Numbered from the stretch's first letter, positions 17,425 to 27,263 are shown. The stretch: DNA of 64,000 nucleotides from Flavobacterium sp. N2270 (GCF_025947225.1 NZ_CP110005.1:310001-374000), one strand, 5' to 3'. Numbers and translations: made by a program. The notes: generated by a model not told the origin, from the letters alone.

Positions 17425-17817
17425 TTACTCTAAAGTTGCTAAATATTTATTTTGCATCTTTTCTAAATCATAATAAAGAATCGACAAAGCATATTTTGAT
17501 AGCTCAGGATCTATAACTTGATTGTAAACAAACACATTTTCAGTTAATCCGTAATCAGTAATTGCTTCTTTTATATATTTAACTGCCTGATTTTTATCAT
17601 TTTTATAAAAATAACAATTAGCTATTTCTATATAAACATTTTTTAAATCTTCTGCATTTGCTGATTTAATATATTTCTTATACTCCTTTATTGCCAAATC
17701 ATAATTCTTCTCAACACTAGCAGCTCTTGCATGATCAAGTATTAAGGAGTCGTTTTCATTTGCATAATTAAATTGCGCAACGAAAATAAAAACTAAAGTT
17801 AGGATAATTTTTTTCAT
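17425..17817 (-). CDS. Small exported TPR-like protein
   Basis: A 130-residue protein with signal peptide (about 1-19, ending NYAN) and a helical mature part with TPR-like pairs (KNYDLAIKEYKKYI, NVYIEIANCYFYKNDKNQAVKYI). It resembles the next gene leftward-transcribed from 18462 in length, signal peptide and repeat layout, so they look like diverged tandem duplicates. No enzyme motif is present. It is likely a periplasmic protein of unknown role. Confidence 0.7.
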   Translation of the reverse strand: MKKIILTLVFIFVAQFNYANENDSLILDHARAASVEKNYDLAIKEYKKYIKSANAEDLKNVYIEIANCYFYKNDKNQAVKYIKEAITDYGLTENVFVYNQVIDPELSKYALSILYYDLEKMQNKYLATLE

Positions 17818-18004
17818 AGGGCATAAGTATTAAATGGTTCAACATTATAAACTTACCACTTTTTTTAAAGAAAAAAAAATAAAATCCTTATTTAAAAATC
17901 ATCATTACAATGTTTTTAAATACCATTTTAACACAAAATCTAAATATAATTGACCAATAAGGTGTTTTTAGTAAAAAATATTTAATTTGATTCAATTATT
18001 TTTT

Positions 18005-18020
18005 AATATGTTAACATATT
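18005..18020. repeat. Perfect 16-bp palindrome
   Basis: AATATGTTAACATATT is a perfect palindrome centred on GTTAAC, 7 bp after the stop of the leftward TPR-like gene. It has no loop and no U-tract directly attached, so it looks more like a dimeric protein site than a terminator. In AT-rich DNA chance is a real alternative. Confidence 0.35.
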
Positions 18021-18027
18021 CGTAAAA

Positions 18028-18462
18028 TTATTTTTTTACTAAATAATCGTCATATATTAAAAAAGCATCAATGTCTTTTAATTTTGAAATATACTTTTGA
18101 CGCAAACTATTATAATTTTTTATATTATCAACTAAAAAATAATTTGTAGTACAACATGTAAAGTCATTAGAAATAATATCCATTTTTGTTACCCCAAACT
18201 TTATAATTGCTTCTTCAATTACACGAATAGCCATTTTTTTATTACCTATTTGAAAATAACAATCAGATACTTCAAAATAAAGTTCAGCCAATTGTTTTTC
18301 TTCTTCAGTTAGCTTTATAGCTTTAATATAAAATTTAATCGCATCTTTAAACTCATTATTTGTTTTTAATTCTCTTGCTTTATTTTTAAAATCATCTGTC
18401 TCATTAGCAAACGAAAAACTAATTGTAAATAACAGAACTAAAATGAATGATAAACTTTTCAT
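18028..18462 (-). CDS. Small exported TPR-like protein (paralogue)
   Basis: A 144-residue protein with signal peptide (about 1-19, ending SFAN) and TPR-like helices (NNEFKDAIKFYIKAIK, AELYFEVSDCYFQIGNKKMAIRVIEEAI). It shares layout and several positions (the D/NCYF motif, KKMA/KNQA turn) with the 17425-17817 protein. It has a Cys-Cys pair (TCCTTNYF) near residue 113. Function unknown. Confidence 0.7.
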   Translation of the reverse strand: MKSLSFILVLLFTISFSFANETDDFKNKARELKTNNEFKDAIKFYIKAIKLTEEEKQLAELYFEVSDCYFQIGNKKMAIRVIEEAIIKFGVTKMDIISNDFTCCTTNYFLVDNIKNYNSLRQKYISKLKDIDAFLIYDDYLVKK

Positions 18463-18594
18463 ATTTATATTTTTAATAGTTAGTTCGTTAAAAGTAATTT
18501 TTTCGCTAACTAAAAAACAAAGTATCTGATAAACAGCAATATAAATCGTTAATTTGTAAAAAAGACATGTATATCCTTAATTAAAAATAACACT

Positions 18595-19551
18595 TTAAAA
18601 TATTTTTTTCGCAATAGCTTTTATATTTTCAGCCTTTCCCATGGAATAATAATGCAAACATGGAGTTCCAGCTTCAATTAATTCTTTACTTTGCTGCAGA
18701 CACCATTCGATTCCGATTTGTTTTACAGCTTCATTGTCTTTTGCTTTTACAACTGCCATGATTAAATCGTCTGGTAAATCTACTTTAAATCTGTGTGGAA
18801 TTAAATTTAATTGTTTCTTAGTAGCAATAGGCTTCAATCCTGGAATAATTGGCACAGTGATTCCTGATTTTCTGCATTTTTTAACAAATTCAAAGAACTT
18901 TTTATTGTCAAAAAACATTTGAGTTACAATATAATCTGCACCATTTTTAATTTTTTGCTTTAAGAAATGAATATCACTGTCCATACTTGGTGCTTCCATG
19001 TGTTTTTCTGGATAACCTGCAATTCCAATACAAAAGTTAGTACAACAGGAGTTTTGCAAATCTTCATCTAAATAAATTCCGTTATTTAAATTTGAAATTT
19101 GTTTTACTAAATCTGAAGCATATTCATTTCCTTCTTTTTCAGGTTTGAAATACGTTTCATTTTTTAAAGCATCACCACGAAGAGCAACCACATTATCAAT
19201 TCCAAGAAAATCTAAATCAATTAAAAGGTTTTCTGTATCTTCTTTAGTAAAACCACCACACAAAACATGAGGAATGGCATCTACATCGTATTTATTCTGA
19301 ATTCCAGCACAAATTCCAACCGTTCCAGGTCGTTTTTTTACAATTTTCTTTTGCAATAAACCACTTGGCAATTCCTTGAACTCGTATTCTTCACGATGAT
19401 ACGTTACATCGATAAAAGGTGGTTTGAATTCCATTAAAGGATCAATACTGTCAAAAATAGATTGGATATTTTGTCCTTTTAAAGGTGGTAATATTTCGAA
19501 GGAGAACAAAGGTTTTCCGTTGGCTTTTTCTATATGTTGGGTTACTTTCAT
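18595..19551 (-). CDS. metF: 5,10-methylenetetrahydrofolate reductase
   Basis: Reduces methylene-THF to methyl-THF, the methyl donor for MetH. The 318-residue TIM barrel has the N-terminal FSFEILPPLKG with the catalytic Glu, a DVTYH strand, the ALRGD flavin-site segment, and QMFFDNKKFFEF. It is the last gene of metH1-metH2-metF, separated from metH2 by 3 bp, so SAM-I riboswitch control should extend to it. Confidence 0.95.
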   Translation of the reverse strand: MKVTQHIEKANGKPLFSFEILPPLKGQNIQSIFDSIDPLMEFKPPFIDVTYHREEYEFKELPSGLLQKKIVKKRPGTVGICAGIQNKYDVDAIPHVLCGGFTKEDTENLLIDLDFLGIDNVVALRGDALKNETYFKPEKEGNEYASDLVKQISNLNNGIYLDEDLQNSCCTNFCIGIAGYPEKHMEAPSMDSDIHFLKQKIKNGADYIVTQMFFDNKKFFEFVKKCRKSGITVPIIPGLKPIATKKQLNLIPHRFKVDLPDDLIMAVVKAKDNEAVKQIGIEWCLQQSKELIEAGTPCLHYYSMGKAENIKAIAKKIF

Positions 19552-19554
19552 TTC

Positions 19555-22248
19555 TTAATCTGCTATATTTGGTGCGAGCCATTTTGTGGCAACTTCTGTT
19601 GAAATTCCTCTTCGTTTGGTATAATCGATTACTTGATCTTCTTTAATTTTTCCTAGTCCGAAATACTTACTTTGTGGATTTGCAAAATAATATCCCGAAA
19701 CCGATGAAGCTGGCCACATGGCCATACTTTCCGTTAAGGTTACTCCGATTTCTTCTGCTACATTTAATAATTTCCAAATGGTTGGTTTTTCTAAATGGTC
19801 TGGACAAGCCGGATAACCTGGTGCTGGACGAATTCCCTTATATTCTTCTTTGATTAATTGGAGATTATTTAAATTTTCATCGGATGCATACCCCCAAATT
19901 TCTTTTCTAACTTTTAGATGTAAATATTCTGCAAAAGCTTCGGCTAATCTATCAGCTAATGCTTTTACCATGATTGAATTGTAATCGTCTAAATCTTTTT
20001 CGTATGCTGCCGCTTTTTCTTCTACTCCAAATCCGGTTGTAACACAAAAACATCCTATATAATCTTGAATTCCTGAATCTTTCGGTGCTATAAAATCTGC
20101 TAAAGCAATGTTTGGTGCTCCTGCTGTTTTTTGAGATTGTTGACGCAAAGTCAAAAGTCGAAAGTCAAAAGTCGAAAGTTCTATGTCGTCGTCGTTTATT
20201 TGATTGGCTGGAAAAATTCCGAGAATTCCTTTGGCTGTAAACCATTTTTCTGCAACGATTTTATCTAACATGAATAAAGCATCATTATATAAATTGGTTG
20301 CATCAGTTCCGACAACTTCATCAACTAATATTTTTGGAAACTTTCCAAACAACTGCCATGACTGAAAAAATGGTGTCCAATCGATAAACGGGATTAATTC
20401 TGAAAGCTCAACATCAAAAGTTTTTGTTCCGATAAAATTGGGTTTAGTTGGATTATAATTTTTCCAATCTAATTGCAATTTATTTTTTCGTGCTTGTTCA
20501 ATAGTTAAATAATTTTTATCACGACTTCTATTCAAATATCCTTCACGAAGATTATCATATTCATCACGGATTGCTTTTACGTAATTTTCTTTGGTTTCTT
20601 TTTGCAATAAGTAACTGGCAACTGTTACAGCTCTTGATGCATCATTCACATGAACTACAGTTTCTTTATATTCTGGTGCAATTTTTACAGCTGTGTGAGC
20701 ACGAGAAGTTGTTGCACCACCAATCATAATTGGAATTTTGATGTTTAGTTTATCCATTTCTTTGGCTAAATAAACCATTTCGTCTAATGATGGTGTGATT
20801 AATCCACTTAGTCCAATTATATCTACATTTTCACGAACAGCAGCTTGAATTATTTTTTCAGGTGGAACCATAACTCCTAAATCAATGATTTCGAAATTAT
20901 TACACCCTAAAACTACAGCAACAATGTTTTTTCCAATATCGTGAACATCACCTTTTACGGTTGCCATTAAAACTTTTCCTGCACTTGAAGATTTTCCTGT
21001 TTTTTCAGCTTCTATAAATGGTAATAAGTAAGCAACAGCTTTCTTCATTACACGAGCTGATTTTACAACTTGTGGTAAAAACATTTTTCCGCTTCCAAAT
21101 AAATCTCCAACGACATTCATTCCTGCCATTAGGTTTACTTCTATAACTTCTATGGCTTTTGCTGAATTCGCACGTGCTTCTTCTGTATCAATTTCAATGA
21201 ATTCATCAATTCCTTTTACTAACGAATGAGTTAATCGTTCTTGAATGGAACCACTTCTCCATTGCTTACGCCTGTTCGCTTCACTCGAGTCTGCAATAGC
21301 TTTTTCATTTACTTTATAATCTCCTTTGTAACTCTCGGCTAAATCTAACAATCGTTCAGTGGCATCTTCTCTCCTATTTAACAAAACATCTTCTACGTGT
21401 TCTAATAAATTCTTATCAATTTCATCATAAATTTCTAACATTTCAGGATTCACAATTCCCATGGTCATTCCGTTTTGAATGGCATGATATAGAAAAGCAG
21501 AATGCATCGCTTCACGCACTTTGTCATTTCCTCTGAAAGAGAATGAAACGTTACTTATACCACCAGAAACATTTGCATAAGGCAAATTTTCACGTATCCA
21601 TTTTGTGGCTCTGAAAAAATCTAGTGCGTTTAATTTATGTTCATCCATTCCAGTAGCAACTGGAAAAATATTAGGATCGAAAATAATATCTTCGGCTGGA
21701 AAACCAACTTTATCTACTAAAATATCATAACTTCTTTTACAAATCTCGATTCTTCTCTCGTAATTATCGGCTTGACCATTTTCATCAAAAGCCATTACAA
21801 TTACGGCAGCTCCATATTTTTTTATCAATTTGGCATGATGAATAAACGTTTCTTCTCCTTCTTTTAAAGAAATAGAATTCACCACACTTTTCCCTTGAAC
21901 TACTTTTAACCCAGCTTCAATAATTTCCCATTTAGAGCTATCAATCATTATTGGAACGCGAGCAATATCTGGTTCGGCTGCAATAAGATTTAGGAATTTT
22001 GTCATCGCATAAACTCCGTCTAACATTCCTTCATCCATATTTACATCGATGATTTGTGCTCCTCCTTCTACTTGTGCTCTTGCAATTTCCAAAGCTTCCT
22101 CATACTTTTCTTCTTTAATTAATCGAAGAAATTTACGCGAGCCTGTAACATTAGTACGTTCTCCAACATTTACAAAATTGGTTTCTGGAGTAATGATTAA
22201 AGGTTCTAATCCTGATAATTGAAGGTATTTATTGGTTTTATAGCTCAT
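19555..22248 (-). CDS. metH: Methionine synthase, pterin/B12/activation part of split MetH
   Basis: An 897-residue protein lacking the homocysteine domain, which is encoded separately upstream. In order: a pterin-binding barrel (about 15-290; [14 protein letters not shown]), the B12 cap (about 325-415), the cobalamin-binding Rossmann domain (about 420-550) with the DVHDIG motif supplying the lower-axial His, and the SAM-dependent reactivation domain (about 600-897; [20 protein letters not shown]). Together with the upstream protein it transfers methyl from methyl-THF to homocysteine through cobalamin. Odd: a heptamer repeat at 20147-20181 encodes [11 protein letters not shown] in the activation domain just before the conserved RQQSQK. 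Confidence 0.95.
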   Translation of the reverse strand: MSYKTNKYLQLSGLEPLIITPETNFVNVGERTNVTGSRKFLRLIKEEKYEEALEIARAQVEGGAQIIDVNMDEGMLDGVYAMTKFLNLIAAEPDIARVPIMIDSSKWEIIEAGLKVVQGKSVVNSISLKEGEETFIHHAKLIKKYGAAVIVMAFDENGQADNYERRIEICKRSYDILVDKVGFPAEDIIFDPNIFPVATGMDEHKLNALDFFRATKWIRENLPYANVSGGISNVSFSFRGNDKVREAMHSAFLYHAIQNGMTMGIVNPEMLEIYDEIDKNLLEHVEDVLLNRREDATERLLDLAESYKGDYKVNEKAIADSSEANRRKQWRSGSIQERLTHSLVKGIDEFIEIDTEEARANSAKAIEVIEVNLMAGMNVVGDLFGSGKMFLPQVVKSARVMKKAVAYLLPFIEAEKTGKSSSAGKVLMATVKGDVHDIGKNIVAVVLGCNNFEIIDLGVMVPPEKIIQAAVRENVDIIGLSGLITPSLDEMVYLAKEMDKLNIKIPIMIGGATTSRAHTAVKIAPEYKETVVHVNDASRAVTVASYLLQKETKENYVKAIRDEYDNLREGYLNRSRDKNYLTIEQARKNKLQLDWKNYNPTKPNFIGTKTFDVELSELIPFIDWTPFFQSWQLFGKFPKILVDEVVGTDATNLYNDALFMLDKIVAEKWFTAKGILGIFPANQINDDDIELSTFDFRLLTLRQQSQKTAGAPNIALADFIAPKDSGIQDYIGCFCVTTGFGVEEKAAAYEKDLDDYNSIMVKALADRLAEAFAEYLHLKVRKEIWGYASDENLNNLQLIKEEYKGIRPAPGYPACPDHLEKPTIWKLLNVAEEIGVTLTESMAMWPASSVSGYYFANPQSKYFGLGKIKEDQVIDYTKRRGISTEVATKWLAPNIAD
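20147..20181. repeat. Heptamer repeat array inside metH (AAAGTCN)
   Basis: Five units: AAAGTCA, AAAGTCG, AAAGTCA, AAAGTCG, AAAGTTC, alternating in the last base. The array is in frame in the activation domain. Almost the same words (AAAGTAA, AAAGTCG) recur at 54998-55025 upstream of thyA. Confidence 0.8.
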
Positions 22249-22363
22249 CGTTTATTCTCTTGTAATGCTTGTTGACTTCTTTATAAAACAATTTAAAATC
22301 TGTTTTATAATTTTGCCATTTATTTTGTAATCCTTTTTTTGTGTTTATTATTTTATTTTTCAT
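22238..22363 (-). CDS. Possible 41-residue basic protein between the metH halves
   Basis: ATG 22363 lies 5 bp after the metH1 stop, and the frame ends at 22238 inside the metH2 start, overlapping it by 11 bp. The peptide is Lys/Asn/Tyr-rich and looks helical ([18 protein letters not shown]). The tight fit to both neighbours suggests a coupling ORF, but composition alone could produce it. No family recognised. Confidence 0.35.
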   Translation of the reverse strand: MKNKIINTKKGLQNKWQNYKTDFKLFYKEVNKHYKRINDEL

Positions 22364-22368
22364 TGTAA

Positions 22369-23358
22369 TCAGACTTCTACGGTTATTCCTCTAGGTTTAA
22401 ATTCATTTGCGACTTCGGCAATTCGTTTGATGTGTTCTGGAGTTGTACCACAACAACCACCAATAATATTTACTAAATTATCTTGTAAATATTCCCGAAT
22501 TAAAGCCTGCATTTCTTCTGGAGTTTGATCGTATTGTCCGAAAGCATTCGGCAAACCAGCATTTGGATGAGCTGAAATATTTAATTGTGTATTATGTGCT
22601 AAACGTTTTAAATAAGGCTTTAATTGATCTGCACCTAAAGCGCAATTAAATCCGATACTTAATAATGGAATGTGTGAAATTGAAATCAAGAAAGCTTCAA
22701 CCGTTTGACCAGATAATGTTCTTCCAGAAGCATCTGTAATTGTTCCTGAAACCATAACTGGAATATCGATATTTCTTTCTTCTTTGACTTCTTCGATAGC
22801 AAAAAGTGCTGCTTTTGCATTTAAGGTGTCAAAAATGGTTTCAACTAATAAAACATCACAACCACCATCAATTAAAGCTTCAACTTGTTGTTTGTACGCA
22901 ACTCTTAAATCATCAAAAGTCACAGCTCTAAAGCCTGGATCATTTACATCTGGAGACATTGATGCTGTTCTGTTTGTTGGTCCAATTGAACCTGCAACAA
23001 ATCTTGGTCTATCTGTAAATTCATCTGCAACTTCTCTTGCAATTTTAGCTGATTCATAATTTAATTCATAAACTATGTCTTCTAAATGATAATCAGCCAT
23101 TCCGATAGTTGTCCCAGAAAATGTATTGGTTTCAACAATATCAGCACCTGCTTGATAATACAAACGGTGGACTTGCTTTACAGCTTCGGGTTGTGTTATG
23201 GAAAGTAAATCGTTGTTTCCTTTTAAAGGATGTGGAAAGTCTTTGAAACGTGTGCCGCGAAAATCTTCTTCTGAAAAATTATTGCGTTGTAACATCGTTC
23301 CCATTGCTCCATCTAGGACTAGGATTCTTTCTTTTATAGCTTCTTGTATTTTTGACAT
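22369..23358 (-). CDS. Homocysteine S-methyltransferase part of split methionine synthase
   Basis: A 329-residue homocysteine-binding barrel equal to the first domain of MetH. The zinc ligands are visible as the Cys in IGFNCALGADQ and the Cys pair in GGCCGTTPEH. The N-terminus has LDGAMGTMLQ. It needs the 897-residue partner for methyl-THF and B12. Separate genes for these two modules are usual in flavobacteria, so this is not a broken metH. It is the first gene after the SAM-I riboswitch. Confidence 0.93.
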   Translation of the reverse strand: MSKIQEAIKERILVLDGAMGTMLQRNNFSEEDFRGTRFKDFPHPLKGNNDLLSITQPEAVKQVHRLYYQAGADIVETNTFSGTTIGMADYHLEDIVYELNYESAKIAREVADEFTDRPRFVAGSIGPTNRTASMSPDVNDPGFRAVTFDDLRVAYKQQVEALIDGGCDVLLVETIFDTLNAKAALFAIEEVKEERNIDIPVMVSGTITDASGRTLSGQTVEAFLISISHIPLLSIGFNCALGADQLKPYLKRLAHNTQLNISAHPNAGLPNAFGQYDQTPEEMQALIREYLQDNLVNIIGGCCGTTPEHIKRIAEVANEFKPRGITVEV

Positions 23359-23373
23359 ATTTTTTATTTAACC

Positions 23374-23406
23374 GCAAAGTTCGCAAGGTTTTTGCAAAGT
23401 TCGCAA
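23374..23406. repeat. Direct repeat GCAAAGTTCGCAA x2
   Basis: Identical 13-mers at 23374-23386 and 23394-23406 lie between the riboswitch and metH1. Similar GCAAAG-rich short repeats are common between flavobacterial genes. They would be in the 5' leader and could affect the RNA fold. Confidence 0.6.
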
Positions 23407-23423
23407 TGCTTAATTAGTAATAT

Positions 23424-23572
23424 GTTATCAAGAAATTGGAGAGGATTTCGTTGGGTTATCTTTTTCTAAATACCGAAACAAGTTCAGCATAAAGAATAGA
23501 ATGTAGCACCTTCTACAAGAATAGGGTTGCTAAGCTTTCATTGAGTCTAATCTCTCCAGCTTTCGTGATAAC
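23424..23572 (-). promoter_or_regulatory. SAM-I (S-box) riboswitch of metH1-metH2-metF
   Basis: The aptamer runs 23572-23455 on the minus strand. P1 pairs GTTATC (23572-23567) with GATAAC (23460-23455). Conserved core pieces are in order: GGAGAGATT, CAATGAAAGCTTAGCAACC and AAGGTGCTACATTCT. Downstream, a second GATAAC at 23429-23424 ends the segment CTCTCCAATTTCTTGATAAC, which is nearly perfectly complementary to the aptamer 5' strand (23572-23552). This looks like the switching helix. No terminator stem with U-tract was seen, so control may be at translation or by another route. Confidence 0.92.
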
Positions 23573-23595
23573 AATCATTATATTTATGAACAAGG

Positions 23596-23603
23596 CAAAG
23601 ATA
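23596..23603 (-). promoter_or_regulatory. -7 promoter box of the metH operon
   Basis: Minus-strand TATCTTTG matches TAnnTTTG and lies 23 bp before the riboswitch P1, as expected for the promoter of the leader RNA. A TTG 11 bp upstream is too close to be a standard -33 element. Confidence 0.5.
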
Positions 23604-23732
23604 TAACTAAAATTCAACTTATGAAATATTTTCTAAATTAACCTTTTTAATAATTAAAATTTAGATAAAAATTCTATTTAATTGATTGAAATTAGATTAT
23701 TATAAACCAAAAATAGCAGAAGCAAGATTCTT

Positions 23733-24833
23733 TTAGTTCAAAATAAATTCTTTACTTTTTATTTTTTCAGCAATTTTTAATACATCATTCAAAACACCTC
23801 TTGCTGTTACTTCTTTTCCTGCACCTGCTCCTTGAATGACGATTGGAATTTCACCATAAGATTTAGTGTAAATTTCAATTAAATTATCTGCACCTTTTAA
23901 TTGTCCTAAAGCTGAACTTTCAGGAACAGAGACTAATTTTACTTCTAACTTTTTTGATTTTACATCAAATTCACCAACATAACGAAGTACATGATTTTTG
24001 GCTTGGGCTTTTTTAGCTACTTCAAAAGGTTTATCAAAGAATGATTTATTGATAGCGTAATCTCCTTTTGAATGTTTCTCATTTAAATTAGGCAATAATA
24101 ATGATGAAATTTGAATATCAGAAAATTCAAAATCATATCCTATTTCTCTGGCTAAAACCAATAATTTTCTTGCTACATCATTTCCAGATAAGTCTTCTCT
24201 TGAATCTGGTTCTGTGTAGCCGTTCTTTTCTGCTTCCGCTAAAACTTTGGAAAAAGAGATTTCTTCTGCTGAAAATCTATTAAAAATATAACTTAATGAA
24301 CCTGAAAAAACCCCTCTAATTTTAGTTATTTCTTCACCCGAAAAATATAAATCACTTACCGTTTGAACCACAGGCAAACCTGCACCAACATTAGTTTCAT
24401 ATAAAAATGTTTTATCAAAAATAGTTAGATTTTCCCTTAACTCTTTATAAAAATCAAAGGCTAAAGTATTGGCTTTTTTATTGGCCGCAACGATGTGAAA
24501 TCCGTTTTGGACTAAAGGAATATAGTTTTTAATAATTTCTAAACTTGCCGTAGCATCAACAGCGATTAAATTTTCCAATTGTTGTTCTTGAACATATTCA
24601 ATAATGTCTTCTACTTTGAAAGGAATTGCAGATTGTTCAAAATTAGCTTCCCATTCATTTGTTAAACCCTCTTTTTCAAAAAAAGCTACAGTTGAATTGG
24701 TAATAATTGGAAACCTCAACTCTATATTTCGTTTTTCAAGAAAGAATTTCTGACTTTCTAAAACTTGTTTAACTAAAGTACTTCCGACATTTCCAATTCC
24801 GAAAAGCACCACATTTATTTTTATTTTTGACAT
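23733..24833 (-). CDS. Homoserine dehydrogenase (stand-alone)
   Basis: Reduces aspartate semialdehyde to homoserine. The 366 residues hold an N-terminal NAD(P) fold (GIGNVGSTLV near residue 12), VAANKKAN, and a homoserine dehydrogenase catalytic domain (ETNVGAGLPVV, GVFSGSLSYIFN, EPDSREDLSGNDVARK). It corresponds to the C-terminal half of E. coli ThrA/MetL, with no aspartokinase and no ACT domain, so direct allosteric feedback is probably absent. It follows metX by 12 bp and supplies its substrate, under the Met/Cys leader system. Confidence 0.92.
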   Translation of the reverse strand: MSKIKINVVLFGIGNVGSTLVKQVLESQKFFLEKRNIELRFPIITNSTVAFFEKEGLTNEWEANFEQSAIPFKVEDIIEYVQEQQLENLIAVDATASLEIIKNYIPLVQNGFHIVAANKKANTLAFDFYKELRENLTIFDKTFLYETNVGAGLPVVQTVSDLYFSGEEITKIRGVFSGSLSYIFNRFSAEEISFSKVLAEAEKNGYTEPDSREDLSGNDVARKLLVLAREIGYDFEFSDIQISSLLLPNLNEKHSKGDYAINKSFFDKPFEVAKKAQAKNHVLRYVGEFDVKSKKLEVKLVSVPESSALGQLKGADNLIEIYTKSYGEIPIVIQGAGAGKEVTARGVLNDVLKIAEKIKSKEFILN

Positions 24834-24845
24834 ATTATATTTTTT

Positions 24846-25817
24846 TTATTTGTTAAAAATTGGATTCAGAATAGCATTTAACTGTTCAAATTCTATTAAA
24901 AAAGCATCATGGCCATGAATGGATTGGATTTGACTATAGAATACATTTTGTTTGTGCTTTTTTAAATTTGTAAAGCACGTTCTGATTTCATTTGCTGTAA
25001 AAAAATAGTCTGTATCAACTGAGACTAAATGAATATTGGATTGAATTTTTTTAGCAAATTCCTCTAATGTATTTTCTTTTAGAACATCAGTTGTCTTAAG
25101 TAAATGATTCATTAATTTATAACTGGAAAGTTGGAATCTACTTTGCAGTTTTTCACCATGATGTAATAACCAACTTTCGACTTTAAAAAATGTTTTGTCT
25201 GTCTCGCTTTGAAGGCTATTGCCAAATTTACTCTGTAACGAATCTGGTGTTCTATACAACAACATGGCATGAATACGAGCATCGTGAATTGGGTTTTTTG
25301 AATTATTCAAAATCAAATCCTGAATCAACACATTACCAATTAACCAATCGGAAGCTTTCCAACCTGTAGCAATAGGAATTAAGTTTTCAACTTTATTAGG
25401 TTCTAATTTTGTCATTTCCCAAGCTATTGCTCCGCCAAGACTTCCTCCAATTAGCGCATAAACAGTATCAACTTTCAAATAAAAAAGGCCTTTCCAGAAA
25501 AATTTTGCAACATCAGTAATTGAATAATCTTTATAATTTTCAATTAAATTATCATCATTTCCATCAAAACCATTTCCAGGAATATTGAAGGCAATGACAG
25601 TATAAGCATTAGTGTCAATTGTTTTATTTTCACCAATTAGTTCATTCCACCAACCTTTTTTTCCTGTAACATTTGAATTTCCTGTCAGTGCATGATTCAC
25701 TACAACCACTGGAGCAGTTCCAATTGGCTGTCCAAATACTTGGTAGAACAGCGAAATCTTTTTTTGAAGCTTTCCGTTTTCTAAGGTAAAATCTACAATA
25801 TCTATTTTTTCTAACAT
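24846..25817 (-). CDS. metX: Homoserine O-acetyltransferase
   Basis: An alpha/beta-hydrolase-fold acyltransferase that activates homoserine. The nucleophile elbow is GGSLGGAIAWE, the oxyanion region HALTGNSNV, the acid likely the Asp of VDTDYFF, and the His in IHGHDAFLIEF. Length 323 is slightly short for the family. The acetyl rather than succinyl specificity is inferred from family and the neighbouring metY. The order metY-metX-hom is a complete route from aspartate semialdehyde to homocysteine by direct sulfhydrylation. Confidence 0.92.
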   Translation of the reverse strand: MLEKIDIVDFTLENGKLQKKISLFYQVFGQPIGTAPVVVVNHALTGNSNVTGKKGWWNELIGENKTIDTNAYTVIAFNIPGNGFDGNDDNLIENYKDYSITDVAKFFWKGLFYLKVDTVYALIGGSLGGAIAWEMTKLEPNKVENLIPIATGWKASDWLIGNVLIQDLILNNSKNPIHDARIHAMLLYRTPDSLQSKFGNSLQSETDKTFFKVESWLLHHGEKLQSRFQLSSYKLMNHLLKTTDVLKENTLEEFAKKIQSNIHLVSVDTDYFFTANEIRTCFTNLKKHKQNVFYSQIQSIHGHDAFLIEFEQLNAILNPIFNK

Positions 25818-25885
25818 TTTACTTATTTATGAAATTTGTTTTATAAAAATTAAAACCCTCTTTTCAACAAGATTCAATCTGGTTT

Positions 25886-27166
25886 TTAAATAGAAAAAGT
25901 ATCAAAAACTGCTTTTAAATCGGCTTTTAAGTCTTCAATATCCTCTAAACCAACAGACAAACGAATTAAATCTTTTGTGACACCTGTTGATTCTTGTTCA
26001 GCATTTGATAATTGTTGATGCGTTGTACTTGCTGGATGAATGATAAGTGATTTTGTATCTCCAATATTTGCTAATAATGAAAATATTTTAGTTTCATCGG
26101 CTACTTTTTTAGCAGCTTCAAATCCACCTTTTAGTCCAAAAGTCACTACTCCACTTTTTCCTTCAGGTAGATATTTATCAGCAAGAGTTTTATATTTTGA
26201 AGATTCTAAACCAGGATAATTTACCCAAACTACTTCTTCTTGATCTTCTAACCATTGTGCCAAAGCCAAAGCATTTTCTGAATGTTTTTTGATTCGGATT
26301 TCTAAAGTTTCTAATCCTTGAATCGTTTGAAAAGCGTTAAACGGACTTAATGCTGCTCCAAAATCCCTTAAACCTTCAATTCTAACTTTCGCAATGAATG
26401 ATGCTGCTCCAAGAACTTCATAATATTTTAATCCGTGATAACCCGCAGATGGTTCTGTAAATTCCGGAAAATTTCCGTTACTCCAATCAAAATTTCCAGC
26501 ATCTATAATTACACCTCCAAGAGAAGTTCCGTTTCCTGTAATATATTTGGTAAGCGAATGAATTACAATATCTGCACCATGTTCGATAGGATTTAATAAA
26601 TAAGGAGTAGCAACTGTGTTATCAACAATAAAAGGAACTTTGCTAGTTTTAGCTTCTTTTGAAATTGCTTTTAAATCTAGTACATCTAATTTTGGATTCC
26701 CTAAACTTTCTGCAAAGAATGCCCTTGTATTTTCTTGTGTTGCATTTTTAAAATTTTCTGGATTAGATGGATCCACAAAAGTGGTTGTGATTCCCAGTCT
26801 TGGTAAAGTGACTTTTAATAAATTATAAGTTCCTCCATATAAACTGCTTGAAGCTACAATATGGTCTCCCGCTTTTAATAGTACTAACAAAGTTGTTGCA
26901 ATTGCAGCTGTTCCAGAAGCGGTTACTACTGCTCCAATTCCTCCTTCTAATTTAGCTAATCGTTGTTCTAGAATGTCATTTGTTGGATTGTTTAATCTTG
27001 TGTAAATAAATCCTGATTCTGTTAAACCAAACAAATTAGCTGCATGATCTGAATTGTTAAATACATAAGAAGAAGTTTGATAAATTGGAACCGCTCTTGT
27101 TCCTGCGTTCTTTGTTACGTCGTGCCCTGCGTGTAATGCATTTGTTGCAAATTTTTGTGTACTCAT
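25886..27166 (-). CDS. metY: O-acetylhomoserine sulfhydrylase
   Basis: A 426-residue PLP enzyme of the Cys/Met metabolism family that forms homocysteine from O-acetylhomoserine and sulfide. The PLP lysine is in HSLTKYITGNGTSLGG; the N-terminal TSSYVFNNSDHAANLF and C-terminal SLGGVE-like segment (LSVGLEDIEDLK) fit the sulfhydrylase branch, which is longer than cystathionine gamma-synthases. It is the first gene after two tandem leader-peptide attenuators rich in Met and Cys codons, consistent with control by both amino acids. Confidence 0.94.
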   Translation of the reverse strand: MSTQKFATNALHAGHDVTKNAGTRAVPIYQTSSYVFNNSDHAANLFGLTESGFIYTRLNNPTNDILEQRLAKLEGGIGAVVTASGTAAIATTLLVLLKAGDHIVASSSLYGGTYNLLKVTLPRLGITTTFVDPSNPENFKNATQENTRAFFAESLGNPKLDVLDLKAISKEAKTSKVPFIVDNTVATPYLLNPIEHGADIVIHSLTKYITGNGTSLGGVIIDAGNFDWSNGNFPEFTEPSAGYHGLKYYEVLGAASFIAKVRIEGLRDFGAALSPFNAFQTIQGLETLEIRIKKHSENALALAQWLEDQEEVVWVNYPGLESSKYKTLADKYLPEGKSGVVTFGLKGGFEAAKKVADETKIFSLLANIGDTKSLIIHPASTTHQQLSNAEQESTGVTKDLIRLSVGLEDIEDLKADLKAVFDTFSI

Positions 27167-27206
27167 GATAATTGATTTTAGATATTTAATATTAGATTTT
27201 TGTGCA

Positions 27207-27243
27207 TAAAAAAGCCCCTTTAGTTAATTACCAAAGGGACTTT
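27207..27243 (-). terminator. Attenuator terminator B before metY
   Basis: On the minus strand a 14-bp stem (27243-27230 with 27224-27211, two G-U pairs, 5-nt loop) is followed by a U-tract (plus-strand A-run 27208-27213). The segment TGGTAAT (27233-27227) in its left arm and loop can instead pair with ATTACCA (27286-27280) in leader peptide B, giving a competing antiterminator. Confidence 0.85.
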
Positions 27244-27263
27244 ATAATAGAAATAGCTTCTTT

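Noticed and set aside
19555..23358. metH as a broken gene
   Set aside because: The homocysteine and B12 modules are complete and separately started; split MetH is normal for flavobacteria.
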